Assembly (NCBI GenBank): GCA_050084515.1
Contig: CM114271.1
Location: 45,322,001-45,386,000, forward strand
From: Blasia pusilla
Lineage: Eukaryota > Marchantiophyta > Marchantiopsida > Blasiales
Reading direction: 5' to 3'
Length of the DNA stretch: 64,000 bases
The notes beneath the pieces are model-generated. The model ran no database searches, was not told the DNA's origin, and was given only the letters and a program-made list of their open reading frames with translations. The position numbers were made by a program, and so were the translations under genes. This document shows, one piece after another, positions 36,617 to 48,800 of this stretch (the first letter of the stretch is position 1; each line of letters begins with the position of its first letter).

Positions 36617-37530
36617 TCACCGGCGCGGCTGTAGATGGTTGTTATGGTGCAACCCCATCTCGGATAACCAAACTCCATTGCTCCCCTGCAGCCAATTACA
36701 AATCGGATCTCTCTGTGCAGTACCCAAAACCATGCTCAATGTTGTGGCTACCATCTCCTGGCGTGCCTGCAAAACATCCCAAAAAGTCCAAGGGTGTCTC
36801 TCATTATCATCCCTGGTGTGTCGATCTCCTCGGGTCTTGCCCCCATCCATTGCCTCAACCGTCTCGGTAGGCATGGGGCTCACCAATGCAACAGCTATGA
36901 TCTGACATTGCTCAGCTACTCGTAAGCTAAAAATCCATGTCAAGAAATGCAGGTCCATCTCCTGACCCAAGACATGACATCCTGATAGTGACGGTATTGT
37001 CGTCACTCCTATGGGGAATCCCATGGCTCGCTCTCCCTCATCCGCATTGGGCTCCACCAACCCTTGTACCTGATCATCCCAAACCAAGCAAGGTCTGGCC
37101 TCATTGAATGCATAGGAAGCACAAATACTCACCAATGTGGGAAAGGTTTCCCGTGGCATGCCAATCCTCTTGACCATAGCCAACGGCGGTCGATCATCGT
37201 GCCTCACTGCTTGTGATCGACAACCCGGATCCAATATGGAATCCACCAACAACTAGGAGGGGCGCTCCACTCGCGCATATGCCCTCCATAACACCTCATG
37301 TGGGACCAAGTTGGTCCATCAAAGACACAAGCGGTGTGCTCTATAACCTACACTCGCCGCATCTAACAACATTGTCGTGCTTATCCATGCGCGCACCTGA
37401 TGTGCACTTTTCACCACGTGGGACCTCGAATCGCCCAAAACCGGCACATTCTCGAGAATGTATGCTGGAGGACGAGACTGATGCTCCTGTATGTAAGCAC
37501 AAATTTCTAATGTAATCCTATTGATGTCTC
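36617..37530 (-). pseudogene. Copy A C5 DNA methyltransferase, 5'-truncated
   Basis: On the minus strand 37330-37500 reads RPPAYILENVPVLGDSRSH, the motif VI Glu-Asn-Val of C5 methyltransferases (ENV codons at 37445-37453), then GYRAHRL, a motif VIII-like arginine region. A TGA at 37319-37321 interrupts it before WTNLVPHEVLW. The open frame 36617-37252 then gives MLVDSILDPGCRSQAVRHDD, VQGLVEPNADEGERAMGF and VLGQEMDL, matching the C-terminal half of the copy B domain. This copy therefore supplies part of the region deleted in B. Motifs I-IV are absent because the element is cut off at about 37.53 kb. A second, unrelated tail (HPWTFWDVLQARQEM) leads toward RT. Confidence 0.8.
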
Positions 37531-37560
37531 AATTCTGCACCCAAAAGATAATGTGGTAGT

Positions 37561-38322
37561 TTAAGCTGCCTCGTACCTAATGACATAGTCTAGAATACGT
37601 CCTAATAATTGAAGTCCAGAGAATATATATGGAATGAAGAAGGTATGCAGTTTTGTGTGAAAAAATTGTGCACACTTAGAAGGCCCATCACGCCATGTGA
37701 ATTCTGGATTGAATCTCTGGAGGATGGCTTCTACATGTGCTATCTCATGCCATCGTGTTGCGGAGACCTCATCAGTTGTGAGAGTTAGAAAAAAGTGAGG
37801 CATACCCCATTTATGGACCATTTCTTTTAGGTCTTTTAAGTGTCTCCTATGCCAACATGGGCTACCAGGTATTTGTGGACTAAGAGAGTGTTTAGACAAA
37901 TGGTGGTACAAGTCTTCCTCACACAGATGGGGTTTTTCCTTCCTTAGTCTGTCTAGGTCCTTATTTACAATGAAGGAATGAGATGTTGAACACACCGATA
38001 TCGAATTTTGTAACTGGTACATGACTAGAATGTGCAGTTTGTATAAGGAAAATGGGCCGAATATTTGTTTTGATGTGAGCGGCATATAATCCGAGAATGA
38101 GCCAACACCATGAAAGTATCCTTTTAAGTAAGGGAAAAGAAACAGGAATATCCCAATTTCTATAGTAAGTCGTTTATTAGTAGATGCACATACGGAATCA
38201 GTAGGGAAGTGCTCTCTACTATTGGCTTCTTTTTTTAATACTATACAACCATTGTCAAAGATGTCTGAGGATTTTTTTGATCTAGTTGGGAGACAATATG
38301 TAATATAATGTAAAATATTCAA
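37561..38322 (-). pseudogene. Second Helitron: Helitron-like N-terminal domain, truncated
   Basis: A 253-codon open frame. It shows LFPYLKGYFHG, a YHHLSKHSLSPQIPGSPCWH region, then GMPHFFLTLTTDEVSATRW, NPEFTWRDGPSKCAQFFHTK and LLGRILDYVIRYEAA. These are the consecutive blocks of the Helitron-like N domain that precede the HUH nuclease. The frame stops exactly where the HUH segment (KRGLPHTH in the other Helitron) should begin, because the flanking sequence switches to copy A of the gypsy element. It does not overlap the protein region kept in the 7-11 kb Helitron, so it is a separate, differently truncated element. Possible upstream sequence at 38.4-38.8 kb (minus) is not recognisable. Confidence 0.8.
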
Positions 38323-41293
38323 CTCTGGCTGGTATGGGTTAAATTACATGCTATTTGTTACCTGGCCCTTTTCTTGGGCAGCTTTGAGTATAGATGTTAC
38401 AACTCAGCCAGAAGAACAACTTATCCAGCAGATGGTTTAGGTAATTCAAGCAGACACTTGTAGTCCTTATACAGATCATTGACAACGAGGTTTGTGACCA
38501 AGACTTGTTTGATGCTATCTATTATGGACTCAATTTTTTCCCTTGAAGCTGATTCAAGGTTCCAAGAAATAAGAGGGGAATCTAACAGTGATGTAGGGTT
38601 GAAAAACCCCCTATGGAAACCATTGAATTTGCTAACAATACCAATTTTGGAGTCCACGATCGAGAGAAGCTATAATACGAAGAGGATTGGACGATAAAAT
38701 GCTCCATATATAAGTAGGTGTCATGTACACATTCAAGCCAGTCCGAGGTTGGTCTGTTGTACAGAGATCGCATGCATAGAATTCTCCTCCTGGGGGATTA
38801 TATACGGTATGAGAAACCCATTACAAAGTGCATATTGAGGATAAACTGATGATTTAACAGTGCACATAAGGGTACGAGGCGTCGAGTAAATTACAATACC
38901 CACTACACTGCATATTGGGTATGAACTTGCTGCAGATATCTTCCCATTTTGAAAGAAGGATGTGTACTATCGACCAATGGTAACACACTGGTTTGCATGC
39001 TAGTTTAGACTTGAGTATCTGTCTTTCCCATGCATGTGTTCTATGTTTTTGTAATCAAGATTTTCTTAATATTAACCTTCTGGCTCTTGTGTCAATGGAT
39101 GGCTGATCAAATTCAACCTACAAATGTTTGCTATCGACCTTGTTAGTCCTTGTGGTGGCCCTTGTCCTGGGTGCCTAAGGCATTTGAAAAGATGGGATAG
39201 TGCCTTAAGTAATAACCGAGTGTGTAAATGCTCGGATATCTCCAAGGCTTGCTAGGGCCGATTAAAGGGTATATGCCTTCCTACTTGATTCGGCGCTAAG
39301 GTAATTCTATTGTCTAACTGCAGTTGGTCATCAAGTTGCTCAAGTTAAACTTAGGAATTCTGATAACTAATATGAGAGTACCCTTGTTGTAGTAGGCAAA
39401 GTTGTAGCAAGCGTATAAAGTGAGCAATTTACAATAGAGCTAGTGTTAGAGTATTGTATGGTCACCACAAGGAATAAATCTCAAGTCTGAAATAGAGCCT
39501 TATACAAGTAGTGTATGTATGGACTTCAGTCTACATGAAAATGAAATCCACAGACAAAAGCCGTAATAACTTAGGGAATAGTGGTTCAAAACCAAACCTC
39601 GGAATGTAGCTTTAGGAAGATAGCTTGAGAGTGAACTGCTGCAAAAAAGTATAAAAACCAACCTATTAGGAGTAATTAGAATTCCATAGCACCCATAGTA
39701 CGAAACAGATACTGTTGTATGATTCCTACCAAAACCCTGGATAGTGGAAAAGAGGAAATAGTCTTGACAGCGTCGAATGTAAAGCTGAAACATAGTTGAC
39801 AAAGCCCATCCAAGTGTATCATGGAATTCCTAGACTGGAAAATTCATTACTGTATTCAGATTTCCTAGACACAATCGGCCACTCTGTTTCTCCATTCTAC
39901 TTTAACATGAAAGGAAAACTGAAAAACATCAATGAGGTGGGAAACAACGGTGGGAAATTCAACCCCGAATACAACTCTAAGGAAGAATCTCTCGACCTTG
40001 AGTTTATGAAAAATATACACAAAATTGGTTAGAGAAAATCGGAAATCTCAACAGTTTGGTTATCTCGGAATCGTGGACTACGCTGCTCTCCCACCATCCG
40101 AATTATAATTCCCCGGGATCTTGCAATTGCAAGACAACCATCTAGTGTCAGGCATTTGTTGAAGATCACAATGTCATGATAGCTCATGCACGAGAGCTTC
40201 TAGCCTTGAGCATGTTATTTGCATGAAGCCAAAGTCCTTATTTCAAATCATGGCTCTGTCAATGATGAAGCCAAGAGATGAATTGTGAATCACATAGGCA
40301 TAAGCTCTTTCAGACTTTGTGGAGATTGGATCGGAGTACAAAGTGAAATAGACATTTTGCTCACATCTGCAAAAGGCTGAACGATCATATACCCAAGTAC
40401 TCGTTGCAGCAGGCGAATCGATTGGGGGTCGGCAAAGGCCTGGACAACAATCCGTCATTGACACACGCACGAGAGCTTCTAGCCGAGGACAATTCTTGAG
40501 TTTCTTGGAGAGGTGGCCGAGGGCCTGGAAAACATTATTTCCTCTCTGCAGCAGGCAAATCGATCAAGGGCCAGGCAGCGTTATTGGTGAGGAAGAAACT
40601 GAAACCATAAACCCTGTAGCTTGGGTCAAGAAGGTGTTGGTGGGCAAGCAATAAGAACGAGATGACATAGCGCAAGAAAGAAGAGAGTCGAATGAGGGCA
40701 CCTACCAAAAAGAGGACCAAAATGCTAGATCTCAAAGTGCGGAAAAAAGACAAGAACGAGCATGCTATGGACACTCTTTCATAGTGCTCGGAATAGAGGA
40801 CACGGGAGCACGCTCCGTAGATTCATTAGCAGCCGAGAGAAAGAGGAGACCAGATTTTGAAGGTAGCAGAAAGCACGCAAGAAACATATTTGGACTCGGT
40901 AGATAGAGTGCCAATCAAGAGTAAGAGGATTATGCGAAGATACCACAAAGAATGCAAGAAGCGAAAGCGCGCTTGGCAGATACAGGGCCAAACGAGCCTA
41001 AACAACCGAGACAGCAAAATCACCACTAAGACAAGAATATGGAATCCCTAGGTAGGTCGCAACACTGAAAGCCTCACCCTCAACGCTAGGATATTGCGGA
41101 CAATAAGTGTCAAAGTGGTGAGTACTCACAACATCGAGATCGACGGTAGTGAATTGGAGACGGAAAAAGAATCGCACATATTTGTTACAACCCGAGACCA
41201 ATGCCGTGAGATGCAGTTGAGTAGTCTCACAACACACAAACTAGCCGAACTGGATATGAACACACACGAACCGATTTCTTGTCATTCCAGTCA

Positions 41294-41423
41294 TTCCTGC
41301 CACTATACACGAACCACATGAATGTCGAGAGCCGCCACAAGGCTCATACGGGAGCTCGTTCCTGCCACTATACACGAAGCACATGAATGTTGATAGCCGC
41401 TACAAGGCTCATATGGGAGCTTG
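41294..41423 (+). repeat. 65-bp tandem duplication
   Basis: TTCCTGCCACTATACACGAA starts at 41294 and again at 41359. The two 65-bp copies differ at about half a dozen sites. The second copy ends in the first arm of a 15-bp inverted repeat. Confidence 0.8.
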
Positions 41424-41516
41424 AGTGATGCTTACACAGCTCCCATATGAGCTCATGTAAGCATTACTCGTGTAAGGGACTAGTTAAGACCTGTGAGGGA
41501 CCTAACTAGTCCTTAA
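41407..41516. repeat. Three consecutive or nested hairpins
   Basis: GCTCATATGGGAGCT (41407-41421) pairs perfectly with 41438-41452. GAGTGATGCTTACA (41423-41436) pairs with 41456-41469 at 13 of 14 positions; this arm lies in the loop of the first hairpin, so the two structures are interleaved. Farther right GACTAGTTA (about 41479) pairs with TAACTAGTC about 20 bp on. No coding sequence adjoins. Confidence 0.7.
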
Positions 41517-42701
41517 ACGACCCTGTAATTTAATGTAATTATACACATGTACCTCCGCATTAGTAAAAGTAGTTTATAAAAGACTATTTTATATGATATA
41601 AATGGATATTACGCGTCATAAATTCCTAAGTTTGAAAAGACACGTGTTGAACTCTCAAGCTGTCGCCATTCCAAAAACACTCCTAAAATAATGGTATAGA
41701 TTAAGGTTGTTCTTCGTGTCATGATTTAATTTTACCGAATAGGGAGGTTTGTTCTTTAAGTAGTCGATTTTTAGTGATTAAGTCCATTTTGATATGTACA
41801 CATAAGATTATATTAATATTCCACTCTTTTGGATCATATGACAACTTAGAGGAATTATGTTGTAATGCCCTTATGACTTTTTAGCATAATTTATAATATA
41901 ATAGAAGGAGTAAATCTTTCTTTCCAACAAGGTTGCATGACACGTGGCGAGGGAAGAACTAATCTATTTAAGTGATCCCAACCTAAACTCTTGTGCAATT
42001 TGAATCACTCTTAATTTAATTTGAATCACTCTTAACTTAATTTACCCTTAGTCCGGGCACCTCCTTACTAGTAAGAGTGATGGAAGAATCACCCAAAATT
42101 TATTTTTTCATGGAAAATATCCCTTGTAATTTCACATTAATTTCTTTAATGCCATATTGTTAAATTTCACTTTCATGAACAAGTGTCAATTCCAAAAACT
42201 CCTTGTGGAATGGCATGCCCTTGTTTTTCAAGACCATAGAGTATGTAAGTCATTTGTAAAAATAGAAATGCAAACTTGGCAAGACTTTTTTTTCTTTTAC
42301 AAGTCCAACCCTAATATCCTACATCTTCCTTAGTCGCAAGACTAGGGGTACACTTGCCACTACCAATCGTTATGCCATTCTATCATCTTACTTTGCCTTA
42401 CCCACACATTCTAGACATATGGCCATTGTGCTCATATTCAATACTTACTCTTCCATGATTGGCCAATTAATTTATATATTTGCTTAGTTGCCATCAAAAT
42501 TTATTTCTTTAGTAGGTGGAGGTCGAAACCAAAGCAGTTAATTCAAAAAAAATTGTAATTGCAAGTATCGTTACAACTTCCTTGCTTGTATCTCTTCTCT
42601 TGGTGCTAATCTCGCTGCTAATCCCTCCTTATGTGATTGAAAATTCTATTTTTCTTCTAGTTATAACACTTCTTCCTTAAATTTTGTTGTGCATTATACA
42701 A

Positions 42702-42897
42702 GTACCCTCGTAGTAGTAATATAAATTATAATAATATGTTATGGGAGTGGGTTTCCTTGCGTTAAAAAAGAGAATATACAATGCTAGAGAAGGTTCAAAG
42801 AAAAGAGTCTTTAAGTAAGGATCATTCTCTTTTTTAACGCAAGGAAACCCACTCCCATAACATATTATTATAATTTATATTACTACTACGAGGGTAC
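42702..42897. repeat. Perfect 74-bp inverted repeat (196-bp foldback)
   Basis: Bases 42702-42775 are the exact reverse complement of 42824-42897, with a 48-nt unpaired centre at 42776-42823. Arms begin GTACCCTCGTAGTAG and end GCGTTAAAAAAGAGAAT. Transcription would give a long, perfectly paired hairpin, so it is either a very young foldback/MITE-like element or a small-RNA-producing locus. No clear target-site duplication flanks it. Perfect pairing in a sequence without a gene implies a recent origin or gene conversion between the arms. Confidence 0.95.
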
Positions 42898-45800
42898 AAA
42901 GTACTAAAGATTGTCACTTTAGTACTTTGAGCATGTTTATAACTTTGTATTATGACCATTAATCTTGAAGTATATGCTTTTCATGTTCTATCAAGACTAG
43001 AATATACATGATACTTGCATTTTATTTTAGTTTGGGTCAACTACATCAGAGGGAAACCTCGACTTGAACAGCAAACTTCATCCGAAACCTTGACTCGACG
43101 AGCTCTAGGAGCAACGAGCTTGCAGCGCCAAGGGAGCGGAGGAGCCGACACACGAAGGGAGCCGAGACACGGATAGAGAGCGTCCGTCTCCGTCCATGAG
43201 AAGACGGAGACGGACGCCGTTGTACGAGATGTCGACTCCATCCGTCTCTTCAACGGACGGGGATGGGGCCTGAGGGACGCCGTCGGGACCTACCTAAACG
43301 CCTTTTCGTCGATATCCGAGGTCTCCCGCCGCTCGAGCTATCGACCCTAAAACCGACGTCGGAAATTACTCGAACTAGCAGCTACTCTACGCGGCTTCAA
43401 TGCGAAGCCAGGACAAACTATGGGCTTCGGGTTATACACTAGCTCTTCAAACACTTTTTTATTTTCGGTGCATCGTACGGACACCTTACTAGTTTTTTTT
43501 ATAATACATTTAACTTGGCTTAAGAACAAAATTCATATATTTTATTTTAATTTAATTTTGGAAAAAATAATTTATCCCTTTTCCAATCTTCATCCTTCAA
43601 TAAGTAAAAGAAAGTCATTTATTTTGATGAATTTTTTTCTCCCAATCTAACTTGAAAATGAAAAATATTATAGAAACAATATGTCTTCCCTTATTTTGAA
43701 GAATAATTATTGTCCCATTCCGGGCTATTATCTTTTCATTTTTTCCCAAAAGGAAAATTTATTTTTCCTCAAAACCAAACTTTAAATTACTTTTTATCAT
43801 AATTTTACAATCTCACTTCATGAACAAATAGGATACGTGTCATTTAATCATTTGTCTTCACATCACAGTATGTCGATCTTTCTCAGCCAAAGCCCTTCTC
43901 ATGAAACTCACGAACTTTGTCTCCTTGGGCTATAGCGATCGCGAAAGGATTTTGGTTTCGCATCTACTTTACAAAAAGAGCGGTTAGCCTAGAGCGAGTC
44001 CGGCCACGGAAGGAGTCCATCCGCCATCTTCCGACGCCAATCCGAAGTTTAGAAGGTGCAGATCGTCCATTTCTTTTAATAGTGCGAGTGGGGAGAGTAG
44101 GAATCCGTTTTCAACTCCTGTCCTCCTGTCCTCGTGCCCGCGTACACGCCACCTCGGATGGATCGAATTCGACTCACTACCTGCGTGGTGACGCGATGCC
44201 CGATTTTAAGCACACAAGAGAGCATCGTGGCCGTGTTTCAAGGTACCGGGCTGCCGAGAGGGCTTTAGTGTTTTCAAAACATGAGTTTGGGGAGCTTAGG
44301 GACCGCCACCACATATAAGCATCCGTATCTGGCATCATGCACGTGCACTCATGGATGGCAAACTTTCCGTCGGGCGATGACCATTCATTCCTTCGCTGGC
44401 GTGTGTAGAACTAGCGAGCTCCTCCTGAAGGGAAACGTACGCAAGGCAAGTTGAGGGATGGGACGCAGAGGAGCTCGAGTTTCTCGCCCCTTATAGTAGT
44501 TCTATTTTCTACGATATAAGCGCTCGGAACAGCAGTGTGAGGTGGAGTTGCCACTAATATGAGAAGGTGTGAGTTGCAGCTCCATCATGACAATGTGGGA
44601 CTTCTGTGTTGTTGCTCCCCGGGAAGTCCGTGGAGCTAAAATATCAGTAGTTGTGGATCTCGCCCATTGAGCGATTGTTGCTGAGAGGAACGTGAGGATC
44701 GAGTGGGATTTTTGAAGTTCTCGGGAGCTTCTTATTCGCTGTTCGATGATATCGCCGTTCATGCCATTCTTGCTTAGAGTGATCTGGAATGGAACGCGGC
44801 AAGTCTTCAATTGACCATGAAAGATCGGCAGCCAGCAAACACTCATGCAAGCACTCCTTCAAAAACGCGGCTTTAAAAAGAATCCCATGTGCGCTTCAGA
44901 AAAAGAAAACGCTGGGAGCTTCACAGGAATCTGCAGCTCAAGATCTGCGTCTACCAAATCTCTCGAAACGCTAGCCGTAGCAACTGCTCGGAGTCACCGC
45001 GAGCATGTTCAGATATGTGTCACACGCACTTCCGATACTCGAATGCTACCGAGCCTCAAATCGCACGGTTCGCCCGATGGCTTCTTGTACGAATCCACCC
45101 TCTCGATATGGATAACGTCGCCAGACTCTCAGCGTGTCGTCCGCTCCACAATCCCCGCAGCGGTGACAGGCGCGGGAGGTGGAGGAGAAGAAGCGTGATC
45201 CTTCGAGAATAGAATGCCTCTCTACTCGTCTCTAGCCAATAATCATCATCATTTACGAGCGAGGGCCAGGCAGCCGGTGCCACCAAACATAGGTTTCTGA
45301 GAAATCACAGGACCAGAGACCAGTACGCGACAACAGCACTCGCACTTCGAGCTTCGATGAGTGCGGCCCGTGGTCATTTAAGAATCCCTTCAATGGACTC
45401 AAACTTGTCGATCCGTCGATCGGTCGCCCATCGATGATAGATCAGGCGCAGAAACCGGTAGCGGCGATCCAGCGAAGGACCCGGGATGAAACCACCGCAC
45501 TTCTCGACTCGCGAGTACAGTGATGCATCGTATGCGCTTTCCGCAACTCTGCGCTCTTCTGCGAAGTCAATTTCTCTGCGGAACTGCTTTCGATTTCGGC
45601 GTTGCTTTGTGTACGGCGGTGTCAGTCGGTGCAGTCTCCTAGATGCCTAGGAGGATAGCTTCCTTCTCGTAGGGCTTCGGTTAATCTCCTACTTACACCT
45701 GGCTAAATAACGCCGGCCGTCACGGGTTCGCTTCGTTTCTGTACAAGAGGGTATATAACATCCCGGATCTCCCGGCCGACTTCAGGGAAGACAAACTGAA

Positions 45801-48800
45801 GTAAGGTGAACTTGCGAACGGGAGGAACCAGACAGGCAGGAAAATCGCGATTCCCGTAGGCCTTCCTTCGAGGATGATCGGTTCCAGGGAACGCGGGACG
45901 TCCCAAACATGATACATGCACGGCCACAATTTTCCACCGTGGATGTGCGGATCCAGCGGCTTACGCGTGTTTCGCGATGCAGGGATTGCTCCCGCCGGGA
46001 TTTCAACCACCGACGAGAGAGCACGGACTCTACACGCTGCAAGGACCGCTCCAGACCACCGGTCGGTGACGGGCATTCCGGCGTGGTACTATGGCGGTCG
46101 TGCGAGAACAATCCCGGCCTACTCGCATACGTGGTTCTCGTATCGTCTCCGAGCCAGCGAGGCACAGGCGTTTGAGCCGCGTTTACCCTTCACTGTCGGT
46201 TCCACTACGAAGCTTTACGATATATCGGACAAGGTTTTCCCTCTGGACCCCGTGCTGCGGCTCTTGTGGGGTCCGCCACTGCACTTCCAGTTGGGAAACA
46301 CAGGCCCTTGACGTTTCGGGTTTCACCACAAATGGCACGTCTCCCTTACCGAATCCGCACGTGAATGGACGTCTCCGTTCGTCATTCGTTCGTTTTCATG
46401 TCGTGTCGGTTAAACTGGATGTCAATGAATCATTGGTCAATCACTTTCTATCCTTACTATAATTTCCGTAATTTCACTTTCGTTACGGCTTTCAGATTTC
46501 CGTAACCTATTGAAGAAGTCGAAAAATCGACGTTTTTACTTAAGCTTGGTCTCTGCAAATTACCGGCCATTTCTAGCCCCTAAATTAGTGAACTACTCAA
46601 CCCTATCCCCGAATCGATGCCAGGTAGGCGATTGGCTAGGGCCGGGAAAGGGTGTCCAATGACAAAGAAGGAAACCCGAGTATAACCATGGTTTTGCATT
46701 ATGGTTAGCATTATTGGGATGATACATGGTGATTTCTGGTTTTGTGAGTTAGTCTATGTTATAATCAGGTATTTGTCCGAGTCTTTTATTCTCGTGATGT
46801 TAGAAAAGATCTTAAAATTTTCAGAGTATTGAAATTATCTGTGTATGTGCGATTCAATAATTTAACCAGTCCCCAAGTGAAACTAAGGACACATGTCACA
46901 ACGAGTTGGATGAGAGTTGTTGGTGAGGAGAGGTGTTTGAAAATCAAGAGGGCACTCTCCCGTAATGAGATAGATGTACATGTATGACATAAGTGTTAGA
47001 CGTATGTCATACGCTCATTCAAGCATTAACCCTGTTATGTATGTGAAACTTGATTGCGGAGCTTCATGCATTGTACAAGATTGGTCAATTCCCGAGGGGG
47101 AGTTGTTAAACCCTAGTTGAGATTTAGTTGGAATATGCAAAGTTGTGGGTGAGGGATTTTGTATAGGATTTATTGCGCAAAATTTAGCGAGGTTTACACT
47201 TTCAGAGTTGTTAAGCCAAGGGTTCATTGGTAAACGCTTGTATTTTCAAGAGATATGTTTGCAAGCGACTTCCTACTTCCGACAATAGATTGATCCATAT
47301 TCTACAAGACACTCGTTAGCAATTAAGACTAAGTTGCTCTCCAAAACTATAGAATTGGCTTAAATTCTAACCTACAACATGCATGAGGAATGTCAAGTGA
47401 TCATCTATATTATTAAAGCAAAGTGTATATGCAACTAAAAGACAAAGTTTTCAATACATTTTCAAAAAAATCTCTCACCATGTATTGCATCTTGAGGGGA
47501 CATTAGGGATGATGGAATGAGCAACTAACTAAGGGAAGTTCTCCACCACTCCAAAATCTGATTTATGTAAGTAATATAAGCTATCATCCCAACATGGGTA
47601 TGGATGGACATACCTCTACGAGAGATTAATGTGCATGAGATAAATCAACTTCTCTCGCATATATAAATGTTATTTCTTTCACCCACGATCTAATGTAATT
47701 ACTTATCCTTGGATATTTAGTGGTTAGAAAGGGTTTGGGAGAATTCGCAAGAAAATTTCATGTGTTCATTTCTAAAGCCTTTATGGTCCCAAGCCCATCA
47801 CTTACCTAGACAAGCAAGCACATATGGTCCGTAGCCAAAGATGTTCTTTAGAATACCTCCATTCAATAATTGACATAAAATATTTATATATATATATGAA
47901 TCATGGATGTGACATGATTTTGGGTATGGTTGAGAAAGAAGGAAATATTAGGGTATGATTAACGTAGAAAAACTTGTGCATTACACATTTGAGAAAGTGG
48001 CTCTTAGTAAAGACATACATAAACCAACACTAATGACCGAGTGTGTCACATTTACATCAAAAAGTGTTGTTATATGGCTCTCATTTTACAACATTATTGA
48101 AAAGTTCCCTTAGTGTACACTAGGTATGAGCGCCATGCAAGGAAGCTAATGATGGTTAATTTGAAGTCCCCATCATTATGTTAATTATCCCTAACCGATC
48201 CCAAATCCACACCCATGACCCCAAAAATTTATTCTAACTTAACCAATGACACATGTTAAGATCTGATTGACCAAAAATATCAAATACCAGCCAAAGAAAT
48301 GATTGAAAATCAAAGAGGCACTTTGCAATAATAATGTAGATGACACGTTTTTCATTAATTTTTCAAGATCATATTAGAAAGGTTATGTCAAACCCATTGG
48401 ACTAGGATCATCTCCTTATGAAACATCATAGGAAGAAATCCAAAAAAAAGTCTACAAGCTCTTAATGTGATTCTTGATCCCTAAGACTTAATCTCTACTA
48501 ATATTAAAAGTAAAAGTGTTATTCATAAGAGTTATAGAATTACACATAGGTTCTGTTTTAAAAAATTGAAGAAAAATTCTTATGTTATCCAATGGCATCC
48601 CATTAAATTTCTTAGCACATCGATAAATAATTTTTCATTTTCAAAAGGATTTTCACGATTTTCAACTGAAATGTGACTTTCTCCATAAGATTTCATTAAT
48701 GACGTAGGATTCTATTTTCAATCCCAAATTTTCTTGTCTATTATCCACGCTCCAAAAAATTATTTATTATATTATTCAGGCTCATTTTCTAGTTAAATTT

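Larger units (their letters stand above)
22890..37530 (-). mobile_element. Older Ty3/gypsy element (copy A), split by copy B and 5'-truncated
   Basis: Copy A reads on the minus strand. Its 3' LTR and the integrase-PHD half lie at 22.89-25.6 kb; its RNase H, RT and methyltransferase parts lie at 35.49-37.53 kb. The join is direct: the RNase H frame reads CYLFGNPFTMISDHQ just left of 25.6 kb and AKYSSYEGDCLA just right of 35.49 kb, the two halves of one RNase H sequence that is continuous in copy B near 28.3 kb. The 5' portion (protease, gag, 5' LTR) is absent, because at about 37.53-37.56 kb the methyltransferase sequence stops and Helitron sequence begins. Stops, frameshifts and an RT active-site substitution mark it as the older insertion. 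Confidence 0.85.
38323..42701. other. Intergenic, AT-rich, with local repeats
   Basis: No gene is recognised. Short frames near 38.4-38.8, 39.5-40.0 and 40.2-41.3 kb have no motif. Two diverged copies of a segment containing GCAGCAGGC(G/A)AATCGAT lie at about 40.41 and 40.54 kb, and CACGAGAGCTTCTAGCC recurs at about 40.19 and 40.47 kb, so 40.2-40.6 kb contains decayed tandem repeats. The 41.29-41.52 kb hairpin cluster is listed separately. A ~20-bp direct repeat containing TTTGAATCACTCTTAA lies near 42.00-42.04 kb. Confidence 0.45.

Noticed and set aside
43917-44318. 133-codon plus-strand frame in a GC-rich block
   Set aside because: No domain, no neighbouring exons with matching splice phase; likely by chance.
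44591-44601. GTCCCACATTG on the minus strand, resembling the plant snRNA upstream element
   Set aside because: No TATA box at the Pol II or Pol III spacing and no snRNA-like sequence follows.
45703-46462. Overlapping 70-131-codon frames on both strands
   Set aside because: They conflict in frame, carry no family motif and lie in a GC-rich block where long chance frames are common.
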